A program made the position numbers and the translations under genes. Positions 45,222 through 55,223 of a stretch of 64,000 nucleotides of DNA are shown here, one piece after another. The notes under the pieces are model-generated. The model was not told the origin of the DNA, made no database searches, and worked only from the letters and a program-made list of their open reading frames with translations. Where the stretch lies: assembly GCA_045106765.1 (NCBI GenBank), contig JBGCFD010000005.1, forward strand, positions 1 through 64,000, in the 5' to 3' direction. Every line of letters begins with the position of its first letter. Position 1 is the stretch's first letter. Origin of the DNA: CAJQQY01 sp045106765 (GTDB lineage Bacteria > Bacteroidota > Bacteroidia > Chitinophagales > Saprospiraceae).

Positions 45222-45688
45222 CGTTTTTATAGAAAACTAAATGCACCTTTTTAGTGAAATCATACTTATCAAACGAATTCCTAAAAGCTTAAAGGTTTGG
45301 AACTTAATCTCGGGGAATATATTGAAGATTGCGACGAGCGGGAGGAGATAATTTAGACTGACGACAATATTTAAATCTAATCTTTAGATGTATGAATGGT
45401 TTTTTATTTTTAAATTTCAAAAATAAATATTTTGGCGTCATCCGCTATGTGGTGCGACGATGTTAATGAATAAAAAAACGGTGTTCAAATAACTTCTTAT
45501 TTAGTTTCAATCCATCTCTTTCATATACTAGTTTAATTTCATTTCAAATCTAACTAACAAATCTAGCAATCTATTAGAGGAGTAAAAAAATGTTTTTACT
45601 TTGGGAGTGAATACTCAAAGTAAGTTTATAAATAGAATTAATTCTGTCTATAAACTTAAACTCATCTTTTAGAAACAAAATAAATAAA
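45222..45688. other. Intergenic region, no gene seen
   Basis: About 470 bases between the barrel gene and the dehydrogenase gene. The region is AT-rich, except for a GC-richer patch (about 45300-45350 and 45430-45465), and should contain the dehydrogenase promoter. I see no ORF with protein-like composition and no RNA fold that I trust. Confidence 0.4.
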
Positions 45689-46480
45689 ATGACGAATTTA
45701 GAAATCACTAACCTTTTTTCAGTAAAAGGAAAAACCGTATTAATCACAGGTGGGTCAAGAGGGATCGGATTGATGATGGCATCTACTTTTGTAAAGAATG
45801 GCGCCAAAGTTTATATCTCTTCTCGAAGTGCAGAGGTCTGTCAAGCGGTGGAAGCAGAGTTAAGTAAATTAGGAGAATGTATCGCGATCCCTGCTGATTT
45901 ATCCACCACGGAAGGTCAGCAAAATCTAGTGGAAGCAATGAATGCAAAAGAAGATTCCATCGATGTATTAATCAATAATGCAGGAGCCAACTGGAGTGCA
46001 CCCTTTAGTGAATATCCTGAAAAAGGATACGACAAAGTAATGGATATCAATATGAAACCGATCTTCTTTTTGACCCAAGCATTTTTACCTTTATTAGAAA
46101 AGGCAGGAAGTCTCGAGATACCTTCCAGAGTGATAAATATTGGTTCAATAGATGGTCTACGAGTTTCGCAAATAGATAATTCAGCCTATGGAATGAGTAA
46201 GGCGGCAGTACATCATTTAACTAAAATTCTTGCGATAAAATTTGCAGGTAAAGGGATTACAGTCAATGCTATTGCACCTGGCCCATTTCCAAGTAAGATG
46301 ACCAAAACGATGTTAGATAGCATGCAACAAGTAGTTGAAAAAGCCAACCCATTGAAACGAATTGGACGAGCTGGCGACATGGGCGGAATTGCAATTTTCT
46401 TATCATCAGATGCAGGTTCTTATTTAAATGGAGCGGTCATTCCTGTTGATGGAGGAATGCATTTGATGTCAGCAATGTAA
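45689..46480 (+). CDS. Short-chain dehydrogenase/reductase (SDR)
   Basis: A 263-residue classical SDR with the NAD(P)-binding TGGSRGIG, the NNAG motif in VLINNAGANWSAPF, and the catalytic Ser-Tyr-Lys in NIGSIDG and AYGMSKAAVHHL. YISSRS after the second strand suggests NADPH binding because of the Arg near the ribose. The PGPFPSKMT loop is typical. The substrate cannot be guessed; polyol and 3-oxoacyl reductases are both close. The gene is alone and ends at a bidirectional terminator. Confidence 0.93.
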   Translation: MTNLEITNLFSVKGKTVLITGGSRGIGLMMASTFVKNGAKVYISSRSAEVCQAVEAELSKLGECIAIPADLSTTEGQQNLVEAMNAKEDSIDVLINNAGANWSAPFSEYPEKGYDKVMDINMKPIFFLTQAFLPLLEKAGSLEIPSRVINIGSIDGLRVSQIDNSAYGMSKAAVHHLTKILAIKFAGKGITVNAIAPGPFPSKMTKTMLDSMQQVVEKANPLKRIGRAGDMGGIAIFLSSDAGSYLNGAVIPVDGGMHLMSAM

Positions 46481-46550
46481 GGAGTTGAATTGGCTTTGTA
46501 ACATTTTCCATCATTCAAGATGGTTCATGTTTTCGTTTGGTCAAATAATA

Positions 46551-46598
46551 AAATGTCAAAGCCGCAAATGGGAAACTGTTTGCGGCTTTGACATTTTT
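46551..46598. terminator. Bidirectional terminator between SDR and ATPase genes
   Basis: An 18-bp perfect stem (46551-46568 with 46579-46596) around a 10-base loop. The outer bases are A-rich on the left and T-rich on the right, so it can stop transcripts from both converging genes. Confidence 0.9.
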
Positions 46599-46681
46599 AG
46601 TAATAAGAACATTTAAATAACAAAATACACACGTACCTGATTCAGATCATTAGTGAAATGTTTATAGCTATGTGGCAAACA

Positions 46682-49600
46682 TCACGACCCTTCATTTTTT
46701 CGTCCTTCCAATGCCTCCCGTATACCATCAATTCCATCCGTGAAAGCTGTCATCTGTGCCAATATTTGGGCCATCGGATTATTGCCATCCATGTTACGGA
46801 ATAATTTATTTTTGTTAAAAGTCTTTTTGATATCATCCCATCGAGATTGTTCAGAGGGAGTAATTTCGTTAATTAGTTCTTTCAATTTTAAGAAATTGGC
46901 TTCCGCATCGCTGGTCAGAGTTTGAGACTCATTTTCATAATGAGTAAAAATCAAAGTTTTTAATTCCTGATCGTTCATAATGGCGACCGCTTTTTCAGAC
47001 AACTTATTCATGTCTCGATAAGAACCTTGCAATTTAAAGGAAGGCTCTGTTCGATAATCATCCGAAATGGCAGCAGAATGAATGTAGGCTTTATTGACTA
47101 TTAAAACGACATCTCGAATCGTAAGCATTTTTTTCATAACGGCGACATACTCTTTAATTTCTTCAGGCGTATGGTTTGATTTAAATTCTATATTGTTTTG
47201 ATTTCCTGTTTCTGCAATTTTTAGAATCGTATGCACATCTTCGAAACTTTTGTTGCCTAATTTTTGCAAAACTGGATTAGAGGTAATCGCATTTTCGATA
47301 TAACTTAATTTGAAAACTGTTTCTGAATCTCCAATGATGTCTCCCAAATTATAAATGTCAGCTCGATTAGCAAGCATGTCAGGTATTTGAAATTTATCAC
47401 CGCTTTCCGTATATGGATTTCCAGCCATGATGACACAAAAACGTTTGCCTCTTAAATCATAAGCTTTACTTTTATTTTCATAAACTCCTTCGATCTTTCG
47501 TTGCCCATCACAAAGAGAAATGAATTTTTGTAAAAATTCAGGATTACAATGTTGAATATCATCAAGATACAGCATAACATTATTTCCCATTTCCAAGGCA
47601 AGATTGAGTTTTTCTAATTCTTGTCTCGCTGCTAAATTTGTTGCTTCCATCGGATCAAGCGATCGAACTTGATGTCCTAAAGCTGGCCCATTTATTTTCA
47701 TAAAAATTAACCCCAAACGATCTGCAATGTATTCCATCAAAGTCGTTTTTCCATAGCCAGGAGGGGAGACCAATAGCAACATTCCCATTCGATCTGTTCT
47801 GGTATTCTCACCAACTGTTCCAATTTGCTTCGCTAAATTATCGCCAAATAAAGGAAGGTAGACTTTATCAATTAACTGATTTCTGACAAAGGAACTCAAC
47901 ACTCGTGGTTTGAAATCATCTAAATTCATTTTATGTTTAAATTCTACAGCAACCTGTTTTTTTAGTGCTTGGAATTTTTTAAAACGAGGAACAACCGTTG
48001 CGTTGTATCGTTCCATTTTATTCATAAAAGCATTATAATTGAGTTCGTATGATCCTTGCTCCAACAATGGATGATCGCCATGAAGTTGATCAACTTGGAA
48101 CGTCGTAGGTACTTTTAATACTCGTTTCTTTTCGTAGTCATCCAAAAATAGGAGGGTAGCGGATTCAGCTAAAGTCCCGAGCGAGTGGTCTGTAGTTTGT
48201 TCCAAATAGGCTTGTACCCATTTTTGAATCAGTAGAAATTGTTCGGATTTTTGTGCTTCTAATTCAAGTACAGAATCTCGGTATTTATTTTCTGATTTAT
48301 TGGTTTTTAAAAACTGTAAAAATGATTCCCTTAAATTCGCAGCCTCCTGACTTACAATAAAACGATCACCTCTTGATAGTTCTCGGAATAAATATTGAGC
48401 CACCTTACTGGCTTCTTCTTCTCCAAACAAGTTAGTCTCTTCTTGAAATAATTCTACAACTGTTTTTAACTCTTTGATCAAATAATCAAAGCCTTGTGTT
48501 TCTGGAAAAACTTTAAGAATAGTTCCAGCACTACTAAGTTGTTGTTGAAATAATTCTTGTTGTTTTTTATCCAAAAAATGTTTCCAAAAAATATTTGCAC
48601 AAGCTCTGACATTAGCGGAAAAATATAATAAATCAATATTCTTTGATAAATCTAATAAAGCCCTCAACAACTTATTGGCATCTTCATCATGGATACCCGT
48701 CGTATAACCTTCTTGATATCGAGTGGCAGTATTTTCTTTAATGATATCTATAAGTTGCCCATTGGCATTGTTTAGTTTTTCTTTGTCAATAGATTGAAAA
48801 AGAGCATAGGCCAAATATTCCGATCGATAAACATCTGCTGTTTCAGAAATAAGAGATTGTGTCCAGACCGATTTTGTTTCTTCAAAAGCGGGGTCTTGAA
48901 TAGCTGAGAAAAAATCAGTTCCTGTCAGGTGAAAAAACAACGCTTCTTTTTCTTGTACAATCGTCAGGTCCAACGCTTGAATATTGACAGAGAATTTGTG
49001 CTTACCTAATTGAATAATATTTTCTCCATCGACAAACAAATCTTGCCGATCTCTTAGCTGTCGAATGGTTTCTTCTTTTAACGCTTTTAATTTTGTTTGA
49101 ACAATGTTTGCCTTGTTGCTATCCTCCAATTCATTCAATTGGCGAATGAGATCTCGCACTTTGTCAATCATTAAATCGCCAGCAAAGAATCCATTAATTT
49201 CGTCCAGCGTCTTTATATTTTTAACTCGAGTTTGGATGCCATTTAGAATTCGGTCGGCAGCTTTTTGTATGGCAAGAGTTCTATTGTTCCGTGCTTCCTT
49301 TAGGCTATTTTTTCGATTTTCAAAAGCAGTATAAACTTCTTCTCGTTTATCCGTTATTTTAACAATGAACTCATCAAACTCTACAAATTTACTTTCCAGT
49401 TCCTCTAATTGCACCATAAGTTTGGTGAGGTACTCATCACTTTTTTGAGGCGTGTCTGCCAAGTCAAGATAGCTGATGATTCCTTGATCAAGAAGTTTCA
49501 TTTGTGCGTTAAACGATGCAATGGCTTCCTTACCACCTAGGCTCTTTTGTTTCTTTTTGATAGCGGCTTTCACTTGATTGAGACCTGCAAACATAGAAGA

Positions 49601-51553
49601 AACAGCTTCAATGATTTTGCTGGTATGCGTAGCATCTTCGATATTTAGGTTGTTGACAATTTCAATCAACAACTCCAGTTCTTGCCCAATTTTCTCAACA
49701 TTAGTTTCTTTGACTTTTGCCTCTGCAGCAGTTTTAAGAGTTTCCAGTCCTTCTTTTTCTACTGCTATCTTTTCTAGATAAGGTTTTAAGGAATTATCTT
49801 CTAACAAGAATTGCACACAGTCATTTGACAACTGAGTGTTGATGTCTGCACATTCAGTTTCTAATTTTTCAAGGAGCGGCAAGTCAGTATATCGAAGTTC
49901 TTTTAGCGAAATAATTTGCCCTCGAAAAACCCGAAGTTCTGCCAGCGTTTCTACAAATAAATCAACTTTGTCGAAGGTTTGAGAACGGCTCTTTTTAAAC
50001 AATTCTTTTGCTCTGTTCTCCGCTTTTAAGATTTCTGCTTTAGTGTTTTTCTCAATTCGATTTTTCTTTTCAAACTCATCGATAGCGGTGGAAGCTGTTT
50101 CTCCAATCTTCTGAATAACCTCTGACATGTTGAACGTTTCCTTCTTCCCAATCCAATAGTATGCATCAGTCAGATCTGTACTTTTCTTCAACAAATCATT
50201 GTACAATCCAAAGTAAGAATCTTGTTTATTACTGAGTGTCAAAATCTCTTGACATTCTGCCATTGCCTTGACAATATCTTTATTCCCAACCTTGAATAAA
50301 TAAGAATCCGTATGCTCCGAGGGTACAGATACCGTACTCACAAATGGTGTTTGCCAAATTTGCATTACATGGTGCTTAGTTGCTTCCTTTTCTGCGCGGA
50401 AGTAACATAATTCTCCGTTAGGAAAAAGCGTATAACCATTACAAATAATAGGCGTGACTATTTTTTGCTCGATCAGGTTATAATGTAGAAGGACATAAAT
50501 ACCAGTATGATTATTATAAAAAACATAGAGGAAATCTTCTCCATTAGGAGAAATAATTCTCTTTTTAAACTGTTTATTTCTCATGTCAGGATCGAATAAT
50601 TTAAACTCTCCTGTCTGTAAATAATAACCGTTGGCGAAGATCAGACCATGTTGGTCTGGTAATAAAACGCCAGAGTCTTCTAAGGAATCAATTCGCTGAA
50701 TTTCCTGTACTTTTTCATTAAAAACGAAGTAGCGGAAGTCTTCTTGGTAAGGCTTTATTTTTAATACAATCAAATTTCCTAAGTCCGCAAAAAAGTATTC
50801 TGCATCGTCTAGAGTTTGTTCTTTGTATTCTACTTCTTCTCTATAAATTCCCAGACCATCATCTGTATTGTCTTCCACTTTAATAGTCAAATCACCGCCA
50901 ACTGTTTCAACAAAAACTCGATCTAAAATAGAAACGTGTGGGTGCTTTCCATTTCGATGAAAATCACGATGTGCTCGTTGCCACTTAAATTCATGTTGAT
51001 TTGGAAATCGAACTTCCTGATCAGAACGAGCATCTATATATTCTAACTTATCTTCCCGAATTAGCCATTTAAAAACTTTGAAATCAGTTCCTTCCTTACT
51101 TACGTGAAAGACCATGTACAGGTAAGAATTCAAAACAACAAACCGAGCGAAGTAGGCTTGTTTATAATACCGATATAAGTTTTGAAAATCAGTTTGGAAT
51201 TTATCATTATTCAATAAAGTCATATCATTTTCCTGAAAGCGATTCGCTTCAAAATGATATACACTAAAAACATCGCTGAGTTTGATGCCTGACCTTAAGC
51301 CAACGTGAACATTGTATCCAAACAAGCATTGATTGCCAATGGAAAAGACATCTCGGGCGGTACAATGAATATTCGTATTGATACGATCATTGGCGATCAA
51401 TTGAGTTTCTATCGCACCGAAAACTTCCTTACGAGCATTGTTGAGGAGTTGGAGTCGGCTACTCAATTCCTTCGCCTGTTCCTGTAAACGCTGTTGGATG
51501 ATTTCGTAAGTACCTCCCTCTAAGCCTATATTTTTTTCTTTGATATTCGTCAT
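46682..51553 (-). CDS. Large AAA+ ATPase (DNA repair ATPase-like, DUF3686-type N-terminus)
   Basis: A 1623-residue protein. The N-terminal 450 residues are beta-rich with repeated Tyr/Phe-containing strands (CLFGYNVHVGLRSGIKLSDV), like the DUF3686 region of annotated DNA repair ATPases. A long helical coiled-coil region covers about 480-800, then a helical region to about 1200. The AAA+ core has Walker A PPGYGKTTLMEYIA (about residue 1264), Walker B NVMLYLDDIQHC and sensor 1 CVIMAGNPYT. The C-terminus is helical. It lies after the flotillin gene and with it forms a conserved-looking cassette. The DNA repair label is a family name; no nuclease or helicase motif is visible. Confidence 0.85.
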   Translation of the reverse strand: MTNIKEKNIGLEGGTYEIIQQRLQEQAKELSSRLQLLNNARKEVFGAIETQLIANDRINTNIHCTARDVFSIGNQCLFGYNVHVGLRSGIKLSDVFSVYHFEANRFQENDMTLLNNDKFQTDFQNLYRYYKQAYFARFVVLNSYLYMVFHVSKEGTDFKVFKWLIREDKLEYIDARSDQEVRFPNQHEFKWQRAHRDFHRNGKHPHVSILDRVFVETVGGDLTIKVEDNTDDGLGIYREEVEYKEQTLDDAEYFFADLGNLIVLKIKPYQEDFRYFVFNEKVQEIQRIDSLEDSGVLLPDQHGLIFANGYYLQTGEFKLFDPDMRNKQFKKRIISPNGEDFLYVFYNNHTGIYVLLHYNLIEQKIVTPIICNGYTLFPNGELCYFRAEKEATKHHVMQIWQTPFVSTVSVPSEHTDSYLFKVGNKDIVKAMAECQEILTLSNKQDSYFGLYNDLLKKSTDLTDAYYWIGKKETFNMSEVIQKIGETASTAIDEFEKKNRIEKNTKAEILKAENRAKELFKKSRSQTFDKVDLFVETLAELRVFRGQIISLKELRYTDLPLLEKLETECADINTQLSNDCVQFLLEDNSLKPYLEKIAVEKEGLETLKTAAEAKVKETNVEKIGQELELLIEIVNNLNIEDATHTSKIIEAVSSMFAGLNQVKAAIKKKQKSLGGKEAIASFNAQMKLLDQGIISYLDLADTPQKSDEYLTKLMVQLEELESKFVEFDEFIVKITDKREEVYTAFENRKNSLKEARNNRTLAIQKAADRILNGIQTRVKNIKTLDEINGFFAGDLMIDKVRDLIRQLNELEDSNKANIVQTKLKALKEETIRQLRDRQDLFVDGENIIQLGKHKFSVNIQALDLTIVQEKEALFFHLTGTDFFSAIQDPAFEETKSVWTQSLISETADVYRSEYLAYALFQSIDKEKLNNANGQLIDIIKENTATRYQEGYTTGIHDEDANKLLRALLDLSKNIDLLYFSANVRACANIFWKHFLDKKQQELFQQQLSSAGTILKVFPETQGFDYLIKELKTVVELFQEETNLFGEEEASKVAQYLFRELSRGDRFIVSQEAANLRESFLQFLKTNKSENKYRDSVLELEAQKSEQFLLIQKWVQAYLEQTTDHSLGTLAESATLLFLDDYEKKRVLKVPTTFQVDQLHGDHPLLEQGSYELNYNAFMNKMERYNATVVPRFKKFQALKKQVAVEFKHKMNLDDFKPRVLSSFVRNQLIDKVYLPLFGDNLAKQIGTVGENTRTDRMGMLLLVSPPGYGKTTLMEYIADRLGLIFMKINGPALGHQVRSLDPMEATNLAARQELEKLNLALEMGNNVMLYLDDIQHCNPEFLQKFISLCDGQRKIEGVYENKSKAYDLRGKRFCVIMAGNPYTESGDKFQIPDMLANRADIYNLGDIIGDSETVFKLSYIENAITSNPVLQKLGNKSFEDVHTILKIAETGNQNNIEFKSNHTPEEIKEYVAVMKKMLTIRDVVLIVNKAYIHSAAISDDYRTEPSFKLQGSYRDMNKLSEKAVAIMNDQELKTLIFTHYENESQTLTSDAEANFLKLKELINEITPSEQSRWDDIKKTFNKNKLFRNMDGNNPMAQILAQMTAFTDGIDGIREALEGRKNEGS

Positions 51554-51615
51554 TTACTAAAAAGGATTGTGATGTTGAATGTTATTTGTTCCTTCCTCTT
51601 TGGACGCAGATAGTA

Positions 51616-51690
51616 ACGTAGGTTTGGCTTCAGCCGAACAATTTCTGTTCTGCCCATTTCTGATGTATTCAGCTAAAACCAAATCTACGT
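51616..51690. repeat. Compound inverted repeat between flotillin and ATPase genes
   Basis: Bases 51616-51634 match the complement of 51672-51690 at 16 of 19 positions; an inner GAACA/TGTTC hairpin lies in between. The right arm holds TCAGCTAAA, like the cores at 23474 and 26434. The spacing between the two coupled genes suggests an mRNA processing or attenuation site. Confidence 0.65.
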
Positions 51691-51711
51691 AATTGCGATT
51701 TTTCCAACATT

Positions 51712-53832
51712 TTACAAAACATCTTCGGCTGGTTTTTGACCGATGCCGAGGTCTTTAATTGTCATCATTAATTGATTGATCAGACTTAAATCTTTTTCCT
51801 CTGTTACTTGATCCTGTAATTTTAGGAGTAGGGTAGTTAAGGTTAGATTTTTTAGATCGTCATTAGTGATGCCTGTTTTGGCAATTAAAGCTTTTACTTT
51901 GGTTAACATTCCAACACCGTTTCCATTTGTATTTATTTTATTGCCGCTGGACAATAATCTATTTTTTACATCAGTAAGATGTTTGCTATTATCTAACATT
52001 CGATCTACCGATTTTCCTCTGTTGATAGAGTTCATGATATTATCTACAAAAGCCATTTCACCTCCTACAATATCAATGTTAGCTGTTTTGAATGCTTCTG
52101 CAAGGACACTAGCTTGTGCTTCTGCAATGTGTTTTTGTATGTTGATTTCTGCCAAGTCGATGGCTTTTTCTTTTTCCAATCTAAGTTTAAACTCTTCGTG
52201 CTCTTTACCAACTCCATCCAATTTTTGCATCGCAATTGCTTTCTCTTCCACACCTTTAGCTTCAGCTGTATATTTCTGAGTCATGACTTTTGCTTCAGCA
52301 GCACCAAGCTCTGCGGCTACTTCTGCTTCAGCTAAACCTTGCAATTTATGAGCTGCGGCTTTAGCTTCGATACCTTTGGCTTCAGCAATTGCTTTCTTCT
52401 CGATCACGACTGCTTCAAGGCTTCCTTCTTGCTCTTTCGCTTTTGCTTTTGCTTCTATGACCTGTGCTTCGGATAATCCAATCGTTGCTTCTTCTGCTGC
52501 TTTTGCTTCTGCGTGAATCTTTCTAGCTTCTGCTTCTTTTTCAGCAGCGTTCATAGATGCTTGTGCTTCGATGACCAAAGTTTCTGCTTTGATTTCTGCT
52601 GCAAGTTTTTCTGCTTGTGCTAATTTCTCTTGTTCAATAACTGTAGCTTGACCAGTTTCTTCCGCTTTTATGATTGCAACATTTCTTGATCTTTCAGCAG
52701 TTGCTAAAGCTCTAGTGTCTTTGATTTTTTCTTCTTCTTCCACTACTTTTTTCTCAACGATAATACGATCTTTGATTACATCCTGAATATTTTTCTTTTC
52801 CAATTCAATGGCGCGTTGTTTTTCAATTTCGGCCAATGCTACAATCTTCTCTTTTTCAGTTTGTTCTAGTAATTTTTCTTTTTCCACTCTTTCATTTTCT
52901 ACCGCTTCCGTCTTTTCTTTGTTTTTTGCAGCGACAATTACTTGACGTAATTTGTTCTCTTCCGCAATCGATAATTCTTCTTCTGTGTGAATGCGCACCA
53001 TCTCAGAACGTAGTCTTTCCTCTTCGTTGATTTTAGCAATCTCTGCCTCCTCTCTCGCCTTGATGTTAGCGATTTCTCTTTTTTGACGTTCTTCTTTTTC
53101 TGCTAATTGCCTTTCGTATTCAAGGATAGCTTCCTGTGCTTCTACATTTTGTTCCTTTAATGTTTTCTCTTCTTCTCTACGAATAAAATTAGCTTTGATC
53201 TTTTGATTAGCAGTTAACTCAGTAATTTTTTTGATACCCTCTGAATCAAGAATGTTGTGTTCGTTAAGATATTCTAAACCAGTTTGTTCCAGATAATCAA
53301 TGGCACAATCATCTACCACATAACCATTTAGATCAACGCCGATGACATCAATAATCTCTTGTTTAAATTTATCTCTGGAATCATAAAGGTCTACGAAGTC
53401 AAAACGTTTCCCAACCGTTTTAAGGGCTTCCGAAAATTTGGCTTCAAATAAAAGTCGAAGCGTTTCTTTATCGGATGCTCGGGCAGTACCGATAGTAGAT
53501 GCCACTTTCTCTATAAATTTAGGCTCATTATTGATTCGAACGAAGAACACCACTTTGATGTCTGCTCGCATATTGTCTTTACAAATCAGGCCGTCTTTGT
53601 TTAGTCGACCAATTTCTATGGTTTTTACGGAGAGATCCATTTGCTCTACCATGTGAAAAACTGGTATAACAAACAATCCTTTATTTAAGGCCACTTTTGT
53701 TCCTCCTTGCCCTGTTCGGATAAGTGCTTGCCCTTGTGGAATCTTTTTATACCAGGTAGCCATAGCGAATAATATTCCAAGCAGGATGATAAAAAGAATG
53801 ACAGTTCCAATGAAAATTACGTTAGATAGCAT
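51712..53832 (-). CDS. Flotillin-family SPFH protein (YqiK-like)
   Basis: The 706-residue protein has an N-terminal membrane helix (VIFIGTVILFIILLGILFAM), an SPFH/band 7 domain (GLFVIPVFHMVEQMDLSVKTIEIGR), then a very long charged coiled coil (about residues 220-600) rich in Glu, Lys and Ala (AEAKAAEEATIGLSEAQVIE). The C-terminus is a small helical part. Flotillins form large ring-like membrane assemblies at ordered membrane domains. In E. coli a similar pair, YqiJ and YqiK, has the same order of OB protein and flotillin. It is 129 bases after the OB-fold gene. Confidence 0.92.
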   Translation of the reverse strand: MLSNVIFIGTVILFIILLGILFAMATWYKKIPQGQALIRTGQGGTKVALNKGLFVIPVFHMVEQMDLSVKTIEIGRLNKDGLICKDNMRADIKVVFFVRINNEPKFIEKVASTIGTARASDKETLRLLFEAKFSEALKTVGKRFDFVDLYDSRDKFKQEIIDVIGVDLNGYVVDDCAIDYLEQTGLEYLNEHNILDSEGIKKITELTANQKIKANFIRREEEKTLKEQNVEAQEAILEYERQLAEKEERQKREIANIKAREEAEIAKINEEERLRSEMVRIHTEEELSIAEENKLRQVIVAAKNKEKTEAVENERVEKEKLLEQTEKEKIVALAEIEKQRAIELEKKNIQDVIKDRIIVEKKVVEEEEKIKDTRALATAERSRNVAIIKAEETGQATVIEQEKLAQAEKLAAEIKAETLVIEAQASMNAAEKEAEARKIHAEAKAAEEATIGLSEAQVIEAKAKAKEQEGSLEAVVIEKKAIAEAKGIEAKAAAHKLQGLAEAEVAAELGAAEAKVMTQKYTAEAKGVEEKAIAMQKLDGVGKEHEEFKLRLEKEKAIDLAEINIQKHIAEAQASVLAEAFKTANIDIVGGEMAFVDNIMNSINRGKSVDRMLDNSKHLTDVKNRLLSSGNKINTNGNGVGMLTKVKALIAKTGITNDDLKNLTLTTLLLKLQDQVTEEKDLSLINQLMMTIKDLGIGQKPAEDVL

Positions 53833-53961
53833 AGGTTTAAATTTTATTGATTTTGATATTAGTTGATATAATGTTTAAGTACCACTCTGGTTATAAGCAA
53901 GGTATGATAGCTTTACATTTGTAATTTTGTAAAGGGCAAAACGATTGCTCATTTCTAGAGG

Positions 53962-54621
53962 TTAGAAGACTATTTCGGTTGGCTTCCTAATGAAAAAATA
54001 GGAAGTATCTTTGGAGGGGCGAAGGATGATGGCCTCTTCTCCTTTATTAATCATGTCCACATCATCATCCACCTTTACATAGATGAGTAATGATCTATTT
54101 TTATGAATAACCTCGGCTTGTCCTTTCTTTGTTTTATTGGCAGTTACAGTCAATTTGCAAGTCATTCCAATAAAGTCAACATCTTCCTCTGGTGTATTGA
54201 GTTGTTGAAAAATAGGAATCAAAGGTGTTGTAATTATCTTGGTCAAAAGAAGACTTATAAATAGATTCGGAATCATTAGCATGAGTGCAAAAACCAAACT
54301 ACCTCCTCCCATATAATGGTTCAGTAATACATTAATCATCCAAGCAAATAAGATGGCAAATGAGAGAATAACCATAGTCGGTAATTTCCCGAAATTGAAA
54401 AAATGAAGTGCGCCTGCTAGCCAGCCACTAGTTCCTCCTGCACCGTCTACATCTGCATCGACATCCAAGTCTACATCAAGATCAGTATCTAAATCTATAT
54501 CGAAGGCATTCATATCCAAGCCTCCTGCGATGACAGAAAGCCAATAGAAAAGTACGAGAACCAATAGTACCGTGTAGATGATGTTTTCAGCAGAAAGTGC
54601 CGCTTGAAATAATTCAGTCAT
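53962..54621 (-). CDS. Membrane protein with OB-fold (YqiJ-like)
   Basis: The 219-residue protein has a helix at 13-33 (NIIYTVLLVLVLFYWLSVIAG), a peculiar Asp-repeat loop (DIDLDTDLDVDLDVDADVD, residues 41-59), two further helices (about 80-101 and 106-131) and a C-terminal beta domain (CKLTVTANKTKKGQAEVI; LRPSKDTSYFFIRK) like the NfeD/YqiJ OB fold. NfeD-like proteins partner flotillins. It leads the three-gene minus-strand cassette. The acidic loop could bind a divalent cation. Confidence 0.85.
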   Translation of the reverse strand: MTELFQAALSAENIIYTVLLVLVLFYWLSVIAGGLDMNAFDIDLDTDLDVDLDVDADVDGAGGTSGWLAGALHFFNFGKLPTMVILSFAILFAWMINVLLNHYMGGGSLVFALMLMIPNLFISLLLTKIITTPLIPIFQQLNTPEEDVDFIGMTCKLTVTANKTKKGQAEVIHKNRSLLIYVKVDDDVDMINKGEEAIILRPSKDTSYFFIRKPTEIVF

Positions 54622-55223
54622 ATGTTTTTTCGATTAGCTTTACGATGATTTTAATAATAAGACTACACTTAATGATGAGTAATCGGACTTCTAAAAAAAT
54701 CGTTTTAAATAAATTTCTTGTGTTGTTTTAATCTTAGTTTAAAGATGTTAATATTTTCTTAAAAAGTCATATAATATCGGCTAATATGGATAGAAATCAG
54801 ATAAAACAATTATTAGGAACGGAGGGGTAATATTTTAGAATAGATTTAGTTCATTGAAAAAAAACTACTCTATGACTAATGAAGAAGAAGTAATTTTTTC
54901 AGTATGACACACAATGTAATGTACAAATACTTAACATAATGTAATTTATCGGGGTCGCGACATCAAAACTATGCCACATATTAAAAGAGAGAATTATTAT
55001 CTTAGAATTAGGTCTGCAAAAATATGGAATAAAATAATTTTAAATTTTTAAATAGTTAAAAACTAGACTTAGTTTAAGATATTTATCAGGAATCAAAAAA
55101 GTCTAAGTTCTAAAAAAAAGGAATATATTTGTCACATATTGGTTGTTATAGGATTATAAATATAGTTGGATTCCTTCAAGAATCTGCCATTAATATTTTT
55201 TAACATAACTAACCCATTTTAGT
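54622..55223. other. Divergent intergenic region
   Basis: About 600 AT-rich bases between the flotillin cassette and the T9SS/CHAT operon, which diverge. It should contain promoters for both. A near match to the TAnnTTTG box (TATAGTTG at 55161) lies 56 bases before the ATG at 55224, with no -33 at standard distance. I see no ORF of protein-like composition or stable RNA. Confidence 0.45.

Noticed and set aside
46682..51553. SMC/Rad50-like DNA repair protein
   Set aside because: The coiled coil is internal and the ATP site is a C-terminal AAA+ module with Walker A and B together, not a split ABC head.
51866..52279. 137-codon plus-strand ORF inside the flotillin gene
   Set aside because: It is an antisense shadow of the repetitive coiled-coil coding sequence.
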